Assembly (NCBI GenBank): GCA_949742895.1
Contig: CATJRT010000147.1
Span: 1-9,136 of the forward strand
Reading direction: 5' to 3'
Length of the DNA: 9,136 nt
DNA from: an uncultured Eubacteriales bacterium
GTDB lineage: Bacteria > Bacillota_A > Clostridia > Oscillospirales > Oscillospiraceae
Shown: positions 1-5,435 of the stretch, piece after piece
How positions within the stretch are numbered: position 1 is the stretch's first letter
Layout: every line of letters starts with the position of its first letter
Translations under genes and position numbers: made by a program
The notes under the pieces: generated by a model
The model's input: only the letters and a program-made list of their open reading frames with translations
Told to the model about the DNA's origin: nothing
Database searches by the model: none

Positions 1-223
1 TATCCTCCAGGATGAGGAAGGAGAACGCGCCCTTGTTGAAATCCTCCATCAGCTTGTCCTGCCCCACCACGGTGTCCATGTCCTCGGGTAGGTAGTTGAG
101 CATATCGTAATTGACCCGGGTGCCCGCCATGCCCAGCGCCGATGGGATCATAAGCAGCACAGCCAAAATGAGAATGGGTATGCGGTACTTGACCACCGCT
201 TTGGAAAAACGCATTTGAATCAT
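1..223 (-). CDS. MMPL/RND-family exporter, N-terminus only (runs off the window)
   Basis: Only the first 74 codons are present. The translation begins MIQMRFSKAVVKYRIP, has one strongly hydrophobic helix at about residues 14-32, then an extracytoplasmic stretch VNYDMLNYLPEDMDTVVGQDKLMEDF. This 'NYDxLxYLPxDMD' pattern after the first helix is what I associate with Firmicutes MMPL-type RND transporters, which export lipids or hydrophobic compounds using the proton motive force. Start choice is between ATG at 223 and in-frame ATG at 214. AGAAAGG lies 4 nt before 223 and 13 nt before 214, so I prefer 223, with some doubt. The gene begins 16 nt after the stop of the DUF308 gene and is almost certainly co-transcribed with it. 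Substrate cannot be inferred. Family call is good; everything beyond residue 74 is unseen. Confidence 0.78.
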   Translation of the reverse strand, partial: MIQMRFSKAVVKYRIPILILAVLLMIPSALGMAGTRVNYDMLNYLPEDMDTVVGQDKLMEDFNKGAFSFLILED

Positions 224-239
224 CCAACCTTTCTTAACA

Positions 240-842
240 TTACGGATCTTCTACTTCAAACGAAGTGACCTCGATGACGTCGGGCCGCTGATGGGACACG
301 ATTTTCACCATGCTGATTGCCACGCACAGGTTCAAAATGCCCTCCGCCAGCAGCGCCGTGCCCAGCAGCACGGTCAGAAGCCGTGCGCTGTCCCAGGGGC
401 GGAACACCAGCGCCAGCCCCACTAAACCGGTGACAACAGCCAGCAGGAGCGTCAGCCACCAGGATGAGATGCCGAACCGCTTGGAGTCCATTGCGATCTG
501 CACCTTAAAGAGGCCATCGGTGAGGATGGCGATGCCAAGGGCAATAAAGATGAAGTCCAGCACCCCCGCCGGCTTTGCCAGCACCAGGACACCCAGGGCA
601 ATGAGTAATAGTCCGAAGCCCAGGTCGTACTGGAACGCCAGGCGAAACAGGTCCCGTGAGAAGTACCCCACCAGCTTGACGACGCCGAACACGATCATGG
701 CCGCACCCAGCGCCCGGCTGATGACCACGGCAGACAGCTCCGGCTCTGCGATGAACAGCGCCCCTGCCCCGCAGAACACCAGGGACATCACGATGTAGCC
801 GGCCTTGGCCACCCACATAGGGGCCGTACAACGGTTTTTCAT
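240..842 (-). CDS. DUF308/HdeD-like six-helix integral membrane protein
   Basis: A 200-residue, very hydrophobic protein with six predicted membrane helices at about residues 12-31, 37-60, 71-89, 93-112, 128-147 and 154-176, separated by very short loops. It ends in a polar, acidic tail (VIEVTSFEVEDP). The pattern of three two-helix repeats with G-x-x-x-L-V/A-x-P turns (AEP at 32-34, AKP at 89-91, FRP at 147-149) fits the DUF308/HdeD superfamily. HdeD is linked to acid resistance in E. coli; no role is established for most Firmicutes members. Start at 842 is chosen because GGAGG lies 8 nt upstream; an in-frame upstream extension to 953 would run through the promoter and terminator. It sits directly before the MMPL exporter and downstream of a TetR gene, so a membrane-stress or export unit is plausible but inferred. 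Confidence 0.85.
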   Translation of the reverse strand: MKNRCTAPMWVAKAGYIVMSLVFCGAGALFIAEPELSAVVISRALGAAMIVFGVVKLVGYFSRDLFRLAFQYDLGFGLLLIALGVLVLAKPAGVLDFIFIALGIAILTDGLFKVQIAMDSKRFGISSWWLTLLLAVVTGLVGLALVFRPWDSARLLTVLLGTALLAEGILNLCVAISMVKIVSHQRPDVIEVTSFEVEDP

Positions 843-887
843 GTTTTGCGCCTCCTTCCTTGTTTGTGTTTCCCTTGTGTGATTGTG

Positions 888-896
888 AGTATAGCA
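888..896 (-). promoter_or_regulatory. Extended -10 promoter for the DUF308-MMPL unit
   Basis: The minus strand reads TGC-TATACT, an extended -10 (TGnTATAAT, one mismatch). Its start point would be near 881, giving a leader of about 40 nt before the ATG at 842. No good -35 lies 17 nt upstream, which is tolerated with an extended -10. The imperfect inverted repeat GGTCAAAACCTTTACC (900-915) just upstream could be a regulator site, but this is weak. Confidence 0.5.
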
Positions 897-924
897 GAGG
901 GTCAAAACCTTTACCATGGGCAGA

Positions 925-956
925 AAAAAGTCCCGTGCCTGTTTTTCAGGCACGGG
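925..956 (-). terminator. Rho-independent terminator of the TetR gene
   Basis: A perfect 10-bp stem CCCGTGCCTG / CAGGCACGGG (932-941 with 947-956) with a 5-nt loop is followed on the minus strand by AC and six T (925-930). It separates the TetR transcript from the downstream DUF308-MMPL promoter, so these are two transcription units. Confidence 0.8.
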
Positions 957-978
957 GAAAAAGCTGTCTGAAATTCCA

Positions 979-1028
979 ACACGGGACAGGTCTGTGCCTG
1001 AATTTCAGGCACGAGCCCGTCCCGTGTT
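979..1028 (-). repeat. Nested inverted repeat in the TetR 3' UTR, related to the terminator stem
   Basis: Outer arms AACACGGGAC (979-988) and GTCCCGTGTT (1019-1028) enclose a second stem, GTGCCTG / CAGGCAC, with loop AATTT (994-1012). The inner stem repeats seven stem pairs of the terminator at 932-956, and the outer arms carry the same CACGGGAC/GTCCCGTG word. On the minus strand it lacks a U-tract, so it is not itself a terminator. It lies 14 nt past the TetR stop codon. Confidence 0.7.
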
Positions 1029-1041
1029 GAGAGGCCGGTGT

Positions 1042-1584
1042 TCAGCGGCCCAGGGTTTCCATCCAGCCCTTTTGCAGGGCGCACACCCGATGGAAGTAGT
1101 CCGCGATGTCGTCCTTCATGCCGCCGTTGAGCCAGTCGATGACCGCGCCGAAGCACTCGCACTTGTGGAAGCGGATGAGCACGTCCAGATCCCCTGGACT
1201 GATGGACCTTCCGGCAAACTCCGCCTTCAGGTAGGTGTCCACGATGTACTGGCAGGCTTCCATGAGATATCGCTCAAACACATCCCGGCTGAGGGAGCTG
1301 TATATGTGGTAAATGGCCCGCTTGTTTTCCATCACCAGCTCGATCACCGCATCAAAGCATTCCTCCACCGAGCTGATGGTAGGGTGGTTCCGGATGAGGG
1401 CCTGCACCTGCTCCCCCACGATCTCCTCCACCAGGGCGGGCAGATCCTCAAAATGGTAGTAGAAGGAGTTGCGGTTGATGCCGCAGTCCTCTACGATGTC
1501 CTTAACTGTGATCTGGTTCAGGGGCCGCTGGTTGAGCAGCTTCAAAAAGGTCTCCTTGATGGCCCTGCGAGTAAAATTTGCCAT
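1042..1584 (-). CDS. TetR/AcrR-family transcriptional regulator
   Basis: A 180-residue protein. The N-terminus is a TetR DNA-binding domain: a first helix (AIKETFLKLLNQ, about 8-19), then the helix-turn-helix ITVKDIVEDCGINRNSFYYHF (about 25-45), with the characteristic FYYHF recognition helix end. Residues 46-180 form an all-helical ligand/dimer domain, cysteine-containing (C110-region, HKCECF around 140-145), of the type found in short Firmicutes TetR proteins similar to DhaS. Start at 1584 is chosen because GGAGG lies 7 nt upstream; the open frame extends to 1710 without a ribosome site. TetR proteins are normally repressors released by a small ligand. The next genes downstream on the same strand are a membrane protein and an MMPL exporter, which are plausible targets. 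A palindrome at its own start point suggests autoregulation. Ligand is unknown. Confidence 0.9.
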   Translation of the reverse strand: MANFTRRAIKETFLKLLNQRPLNQITVKDIVEDCGINRNSFYYHFEDLPALVEEIVGEQVQALIRNHPTISSVEECFDAVIELVMENKRAIYHIYSSLSRDVFERYLMEACQYIVDTYLKAEFAGRSISPGDLDVLIRFHKCECFGAVIDWLNGGMKDDIADYFHRVCALQKGWMETLGR

Positions 1585-1596
1585 GTTCACACCTCC

Positions 1597-1612
1597 GGCA
1601 GATGATTCTGCC
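1597..1612. promoter_or_regulatory. Candidate TetR operator
   Basis: Perfect inverted repeat GGCAGA-TGAT-TCTGCC. It lies just downstream of the predicted -10 (1616-1621), covering the expected start point near 1609 and ending 13 bp before the ATG. That is a classic place for autorepression by a TetR dimer. The same palindrome is not present at the DUF308 promoter, so control of the exporter unit by this exact site is not supported. Confidence 0.5.
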
Positions 1613-1615
1613 TTT

Positions 1616-1644
1616 AGGCTACATGGCGCAGAGCAAAAAGTCAA
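1616..1644 (-). promoter_or_regulatory. Promoter of the TetR gene
   Basis: On the minus strand TTGACT (1639-1644) and TAGCCT (1616-1621) are separated by exactly 17 bp. The -35 is strong (5 of 6) and the -10 is weak (3 of 6). The leader to the ATG at 1584 would be about 25 nt. Confidence 0.5.
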
Positions 1645-1728
1645 GTGGTGATTTGCACAGCAAAGCCAGGAGTCAGCTCCCGCACGACGCCGGCAGGAAT
1701 ACTGATCCATTCTCTATCCCGCCAGGGC

Positions 1729-1757
1729 TTGCAATTTTCCCCGCCACCCATTAAAAT
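1729..1757 (+). promoter_or_regulatory. Promoter of the DUF4317 gene
   Basis: TTGCAA (1729-1734), a 17-bp spacer and TAAAAT (1752-1757, 5 of 6 matches). The start point would be near 1764, giving a leader of about 48 nt. GAGG precedes the ATG by 7 nt. Confidence 0.6.
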
Positions 1758-1811
1758 AGAAAAGCGCGGCTACCGTCTGCGCCCATACACCGACAAAAGC
1801 GAGGATACGCC

Positions 1812-2978
1812 ATGAACCAAAAAGAAATCGGCGAGCTGCGCCGCCGCTTCCGCCCCAACAAAAATGCCATTGGCCGCATCTACGGCTGCTACGCCGCACC
1901 CAGCGGCGAGGTCATCGCTGAACTGGACCAGCCCCTGTCCCTGATCTCCGAGGACGAGGCGGAGCGTTACCTGGGCCTGCTGAAAAAAACCATGTCCGGA
2001 ACCATGGGCCGGAACCTCATGGACATCGAGTTCGAGACCCGCCAGGTGGCGGAGGGGGAGGAAAACCGGCTGCTGCGCGCCCTGCGGGACTGCGCATTGA
2101 AGGATGAGGGCCTGCGCCGCACCTTCTTTCAGCGGGCTGTTCAGTCCCTGGGAACTGCCATGGAGGACAATTACGTCATCCTGCTGGCCCACGACACCTA
2201 CGACGTTCCCTTTAAGGGCAAGGACGGCGAAACCCAGGACGACGCCTCCGACCAGGTGTTCTCCTATCTCGTGTGCGCCGTCTGCCCGGTGAAGGAGGGC
2301 AAGCCCGGACTGGGCTACTTTCCAGTAGAGCGCCAGTTCCACAACGCCAGGGCCGGGGAGCTGGTAACCCCGCCGGAGCTGGGCTTTGTGTACCCCGCCT
2401 TCGACAACCGCGCCGCCAACCTCTACAACGCCTTGTACTATGTGCGTAAACCGGAGCAACTCTATGGGGCGTTTATCTCCGGCGTGCTGGGGGCGGAGCC
2501 GCCCATGTCCGCCCCAGAGCAGCGGGGCGCCTTCGAAGACGCACTGTCCGACGCCCTGGGCAGCGAGTGTAGCTTGGAGGTGGTTCAGGCCGTTCATGAA
2601 CAGGTGCGCGAGCGCATAGAGGTACATAAGGAGAACCACGACCCCGAACCCCTCACCCTTACCGCCGGCCAAGTAGGCGGGATGCTGCGGGAGTGCGGCA
2701 TTGAGGAGGCGCGGGTGTCCGCCTTCCAGGACTACTGCGGCCAGCAGTTCGGGGAGGACGCCCAGCTTGACCCCAACAACATCATCGACAGCAGGCGCTT
2801 CGTTATCAAGGCCGGGGAAATCACCGTCACCGTCAAGCCGGAGCTGAGCGGCCAGGTGGAGGCACGGGTCATCGGCGGCCGGAAGTACATCCTCATCCCC
2901 GCCGGGGAGGGCGTCGAGGTCAACGGCCTCCCCGTGGAGCTGGACGCGGAGGGAGCCGCCCCTGCCGCCGTACGCTGA
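1812..2978 (+). CDS. DUF4317 family protein of unknown function
   Basis: A 388-residue soluble protein with no signal peptide or membrane helix. I recognise the N-terminus (MNQKEIGELRRRFRPNKNAIGRIYGCYA) and the central region (VFSYLVCAVCPVK, then FVYPAFDNRAANLYNALYY) as the DUF4317 family. This family is common in gut Clostridia and has no assigned function that I know of. The last part (about 315-380) is beta-rich and ends with a short Ala/Pro-rich tail. Start at 1812 is supported by GAGG 7 nt upstream and by the promoter at 1729-1757. It is a single-gene unit: the rpmH operon that follows has its own consensus promoter 47 nt past the stop codon. Position beside rpmH looks like simple adjacency rather than shared function. 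Confidence 0.85.
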   Translation: MNQKEIGELRRRFRPNKNAIGRIYGCYAAPSGEVIAELDQPLSLISEDEAERYLGLLKKTMSGTMGRNLMDIEFETRQVAEGEENRLLRALRDCALKDEGLRRTFFQRAVQSLGTAMEDNYVILLAHDTYDVPFKGKDGETQDDASDQVFSYLVCAVCPVKEGKPGLGYFPVERQFHNARAGELVTPPELGFVYPAFDNRAANLYNALYYVRKPEQLYGAFISGVLGAEPPMSAPEQRGAFEDALSDALGSECSLEVVQAVHEQVRERIEVHKENHDPEPLTLTAGQVGGMLRECGIEEARVSAFQDYCGQQFGEDAQLDPNNIIDSRRFVIKAGEITVTVKPELSGQVEARVIGGRKYILIPAGEGVEVNGLPVELDAEGAAPAAVR

Positions 2979-2979
2979 T

Positions 2980-3012
2980 AATCCGCCCCCTGCAAAAAAT
3001 TACGGTGGATTT
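2980..3012 (+). terminator. Possible weak terminator after the DUF4317 gene
   Basis: AATCCGCC (2980-2987) can pair with GGTGGATT (3004-3011), including one G-U pair, across a 16-nt loop. It is followed by TTCGGAATTTT. It begins 2 nt past the stop codon. The long loop and broken T-run make it a low-confidence call. Confidence 0.3.
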
Positions 3013-3024
3013 TCGGAATTTTGG

Positions 3025-3053
3025 TTGACAGCACCATAAAATAACGATATAAT
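3025..3053 (+). promoter_or_regulatory. Perfect consensus sigma-A promoter of the rpmH operon
   Basis: TTGACA (3025-3030), 17-bp spacer and TATAAT (3048-3053): both hexamers match consensus exactly. The sequence just upstream (3009-3024) is T-rich, a possible UP element. Start point would be near 3060, leaving a leader of about 108 nt before rpmH. Confidence 0.88.
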
Positions 3054-3089
3054 TGACAATACGCGATTGTTCGCTTATTTTGCCGACCG

Positions 3090-3142
3090 CGCCCCGGTCC
3101 GGGGCGTTGTGGAGTACGGCGGTCCTTCAACGGATCCGCCGT
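3090..3142 (+). promoter_or_regulatory. Structured 5' leader of rpmH (two hairpins)
   Basis: First hairpin: CGCCCCG (3090-3096) with CGGGGCG (3100-3106), 3-nt loop. Second hairpin: ACGGCGG (3116-3122) with CCGCCGT (3136-3142), extended inward by TCC/GGA with one bulged T. Neither is followed by a long T-run, so they are not clear terminators. The ribosome site GGAGG (3154-3158) is outside both. Possible roles are L34 autoregulation or transcript stability; no named leader family is recognised. Confidence 0.5.
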
Positions 3143-3167
3143 CAAACTGTACAGGAGGTGTTCCCGC

Positions 3168-3302
3168 ATGAAGCGTACCTATCAGCCCAAGAAGCGTCAG
3201 CGTTCCAAGGTCCATGGCTTCCGCAAGCGCATGGCTACCGCCAACGGTCGCAAGGTCTTGGCCCGCCGCCGCGCCAAGGGCCGCGCCCGCCTGAGCCACT
3301 GA
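3168..3302 (+). CDS. rpmH: 50S ribosomal protein L34
   Basis: A 44-residue, extremely basic protein, [20 protein letters not shown] at the start and [18 protein letters not shown] at the end. It contains the L34 signature: 'KRTxQPxxRxRxxxHGFRxRMxTxxGRxVLxxRRxKGRxxLS'. The length is the family norm. L34 is a structural protein of the large ribosomal subunit that contacts 23S rRNA. The ATG is preceded by AGGAGG with a spacing of about 9 nt. It is the first gene of the rpmH-rnpA-yidD-yidC-khpB operon and is followed 109 nt later by rnpA. Unlike many bacteria, no dnaA gene lies upstream in this window; a DUF4317 gene is there instead. Confidence 0.98.
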   Translation: MKRTYQPKKRQRSKVHGFRKRMATANGRKVLARRRAKGRARLSH

Positions 3303-3334
3303 TGGCGGCAACATCGGGATAAGACGATACGACC

Positions 3335-3360
3335 GGGGCGCGGGATTTTTCCCTCGCCCC
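3335..3360 (+). other. Intergenic hairpin between rpmH and rnpA
   Basis: GGGGCGCGGGA (3335-3345) pairs with TCCCTCGCCCC (3350-3360) around a TTTT loop, an 11-position stem with one C/T mismatch. There is no immediate T-run (TGTGTCTGTTTT follows), so it may be a partial terminator, an mRNA stabiliser or a processing site. That would allow L34 to be made in large excess over RnpA, which the two products' needs require. Confidence 0.5.
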
Positions 3361-3411
3361 TGTGTCTGTTTTCCCGAAAACTCCCACTGTCCGACAACAA
3401 CGGAGGTCCAC

Positions 3412-3762
3412 ATGAAGAAAACCGCGTCGCTGAAGGAAAACCATCTGTTCCGCCGGGCTTACTACAAGGGCAAAACCGCTGCGGACGGAAACCTGGCCCT
3501 CTACGTCCGGCGCAACGGGCGGCGGGACAACCGTCTGGGCCTCACGGTGTCCACCAAGGTGGGCCATGCCGTGGTGCGCAACCGGGTCCGGCGGCGGCTG
3601 CGGGAAATCTACCGCCTGCACGAGGACAAGCTTATCTCCGGCGTAGACGTGGTGGTGGTGGCCCGGGTGCGCTCCGCTGCCAGCCGGTACAGTCAGCTCG
3701 AGCGCTCGTTCCTCAAGCTGGCAGGCAGGCTGGAGCTGATGAAAAAGGAAGGGTCGAAGTGA
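3412..3762 (+). CDS. rnpA: Ribonuclease P protein component
   Basis: A 116-residue basic protein. It carries the RnpA signature RNRVRRRLRE at residues 56-65, preceded by RLGLTVSTKVGHAVVRN (41-57), and an N-terminus of the usual form (KKTASLKENHLFRRAYYKGK). RnpA binds the RNase P RNA and the 5' leader of pre-tRNAs, and helps mature tRNA 5' ends. Length is normal for the family. The ATG has GGAGG 5 nt upstream. The last codons overlap the start of yidD as GTGA (GTG start of yidD over the TGA stop), so translational coupling is likely. No frame damage is visible. Confidence 0.97.
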   Translation: MKKTASLKENHLFRRAYYKGKTAADGNLALYVRRNGRRDNRLGLTVSTKVGHAVVRNRVRRRLREIYRLHEDKLISGVDVVVVARVRSAASRYSQLERSFLKLAGRLELMKKEGSK

Positions 3763-4019
3763 AGCGCCTGCTGATGGCCATGATCCGGTTCTACCGGAAA
3801 AACATTTCCCCGGCCCGCCCGCCCTGCTGCCGGTTTATCCCCTCCTGCTCGGCCTACGCGCTGGAGGCGGTGGAGGTCCACGGCGCGGTGAAGGGCTCCG
3901 CCCTGGCCCTGTGGCGCATTGTGCGCTGCCACCCCATTCACAGGGACAAGACCTTCGTGTACGACCCGGTCCCGCCCAAAAAACAGACCAGGCTCCCGGG
4001 CGGACCCAAAAAATTTTAG
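3759..4019 (+). CDS. yidD: Membrane protein insertion efficiency factor YidD
   Basis: An 86-residue protein with the YidD core: FYRKNISPARPPCCRFIPSC at 11-30, SAYALEAVEVHGAVKGSALA at 31-50, then WRIVRCHPIH at 52-61 and the DPVP motif at 69-72. The conserved cysteines are at 23/24, 30 and 57. YidD is a membrane-associated amphipathic protein that assists YidC-dependent insertion. The start is GTG at 3759, overlapping the rnpA stop by three bases, with AAGGAAGG shortly upstream; the whole conserved N-terminus is retained from this start. The C-terminal tail (PPKKQTRLPGGPKKF) is basic. It precedes yidC by 10 nt, consistent with joint function. Confidence 0.96.
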   Translation: MKRLLMAMIRFYRKNISPARPPCCRFIPSCSAYALEAVEVHGAVKGSALALWRIVRCHPIHRDKTFVYDPVPPKKQTRLPGGPKKF

Positions 4020-4029
4020 GAGGCCAAAC

Positions 4030-5343
4030 ATGGATATTTGGCAAATACTCATGACCCCGTTCAGCTTCCTGCTGAAAACCTTCTGCCAGGTCTTCGACAG
4101 CTACGGCATCGCCCTGATTCTGTTCACTGTGGTCATTAAAATCATCCTTTTCCCCCTCCAGCTCAAGAGCAAAAAGAGCATGATCAAGATGAACATTGTC
4201 AACAGCCAGGTACAGGAGATCCAGAAGCGCTGCGGCAGCGACAAGGAGCGCTATAACCGGGAGCTTCAGCAGTTCTACGCGGAAAACAACGTCAGCCCCC
4301 TGGGCGGCTGTGGCTGGAGCATGATCCCCATTTTTATCCTGTACCCGCTGTACGCCATCATCCGCCGCCCACTGAAGTACATGATGTGGCTTACCGAGGA
4401 TGCCGTTAAGGCCGTGGCCAATGCCTTGGGCTGGACCGCGAGCAAGGGCAGCGAGTTTGCTGCCGCGGGTTATAATGAGCTTTATCTGGCCGCCATGATG
4501 AACGGTGAAAACCTGGAAGCCGCCAAGACCGCCGTTACGGCCTCCGGTATCGCAGCCACCAGTATGTTTGTGGTCAATTTCAACTTCTTTGGCCTCGACC
4601 TCTCCCAGACCCCCCGGTTCGATTTCTGGGCTGCGGCTGAGGGCATCTCCTGGAACAGCGTGGGCCTGTTCCTGCTGCCCCTGATCTCTGCCGGGCTTTC
4701 CCTGGTGTCCATGATCATCTCCCAGAAAACCAACCAGATGAACAAAAACCAGCAGACCAAGATGAGCCCCTTGATGCTGCTTACGGGTCCGGTCATTTCC
4801 CTGTGGATCGGCTACGCCATGCCCGCCGGCCTGTGTATCTACTGGATCGCCAACTCCCTGCTGATTATGGTGCAGGAAGTCATCTGCGGCAAAATGCTCC
4901 GCAAGGACTACGAGCAGGCCCAGAAAGAGATGGAGGAGCAGCAGAGGAAGGCCAAGGAAGCGGAGAAGGAGCGCCGCCGTCTGGCCGCAGAGAAGAAGGC
5001 CGCAGCCATCGCCGCCGGCAAATCCGCCAAGAAGCAGCCCAAGCAGCCCAAGGGCCCCGACGTGTCCGCCAGCCGGGAGGGTATGCGCACCTATGCCAGG
5101 GGCCGTGCCTACGACCCCAACCGTTATCCCGTCACCCCCTATGTGGACCCCAACGGCCCCGCCAGACCCGTGGAGGAGCCCAAGGAGCTGACTGAGGAGG
5201 AAAAGCAGGTTCTGTCCGAATCCGACCCCGAGCCGGCCGCCAAGGCTGAGGCCGCCAGACAGTCTGCCGCGTCCGCTCCCGAGGTCCCCGGCGAAAGCGG
5301 GGACTACGAGGAGGCCTACGCCGACGAGGACGGCGAGCAGTAA
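4030..5343 (+). CDS. yidC: Membrane protein insertase YidC/Oxa1/SpoIIIJ family
   Basis: A 437-residue protein. Start at 4030 has TAGGAGG 6 nt upstream; a longer open frame reaching back to 3919 only overlaps yidD. There is no cleavable or lipoprotein signal; it begins at the conserved amphipathic segment MDIWQILMTPFSFLLKTF. Membrane segments are at about 24-44, 98-116, 209-231 and a helical pair within 247-284 (ending GYAMPAGLCIYWIANSLLIM). The positive groove residue, usually Arg in the first core helix, is Lys37 here (TVVIKIILFPL). The cytoplasmic hairpin is 45-97. After the last helix come about 150 cytoplasmic residues: a charged, coiled-coil-like segment (291-325), a basic KKQPKQPK patch (334-341) and an acidic end (380-437). 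YidC inserts membrane proteins alone or with SecYEG. A basic tail often helps ribosome contact; this tail is long and changes sign. Confidence 0.97.
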   Translation: MDIWQILMTPFSFLLKTFCQVFDSYGIALILFTVVIKIILFPLQLKSKKSMIKMNIVNSQVQEIQKRCGSDKERYNRELQQFYAENNVSPLGGCGWSMIPIFILYPLYAIIRRPLKYMMWLTEDAVKAVANALGWTASKGSEFAAAGYNELYLAAMMNGENLEAAKTAVTASGIAATSMFVVNFNFFGLDLSQTPRFDFWAAAEGISWNSVGLFLLPLISAGLSLVSMIISQKTNQMNKNQQTKMSPLMLLTGPVISLWIGYAMPAGLCIYWIANSLLIMVQEVICGKMLRKDYEQAQKEMEEQQRKAKEAEKERRRLAAEKKAAAIAAGKSAKKQPKQPKGPDVSASREGMRTYARGRAYDPNRYPVTPYVDPNGPARPVEEPKELTEEEKQVLSESDPEPAAKAEAARQSAASAPEVPGESGDYEEAYADEDGEQ

Positions 5344-5368
5344 ACGCAGACCTTGTCCCCCGGATTCA

Positions 5369-5388
5369 CCCGCCCCATACGGGGCGGG
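5369..5388 (+). other. Intergenic hairpin between yidC and khpB
   Basis: A perfect 8-bp all-G/C stem, CCCGCCCC (5369-5376) with GGGGCGGG (5381-5388), around an ATAC loop. No T-run follows (CGGACCCGC), so it is a better candidate for an mRNA stabiliser or processing site than for a terminator. It begins 25 nt past the yidC stop and ends 47 nt before khpB. Confidence 0.5.
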
Positions 5389-5435
5389 CGGACCCGCAAA
5401 TGATACTTTGATCTTTGATAAAGGAGTGCAGTTTT

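Noticed and set aside
310..798. 162-codon plus-strand open frame
   Set aside because: It lies wholly opposite the DUF308 gene, has a Ser/Arg/Thr-rich composition typical of an antisense frame in GC-rich DNA, and no ribosome site.
916..1605. 229-codon plus-strand open frame
   Set aside because: Antisense to the well-supported TetR gene and running through its terminator; no family resemblance.
1770..2672. 300-codon minus-strand open frame
   Set aside because: Antisense shadow of the DUF4317 gene, with Gly/Val/Leu/His-rich low-information sequence and no ribosome site.
3919..4029. Longer start for yidC
   Set aside because: The frame is open but overlaps most of yidD; the ATG at 4030 has a strong TAGGAGG and gives the normal clostridial YidC N-terminus.
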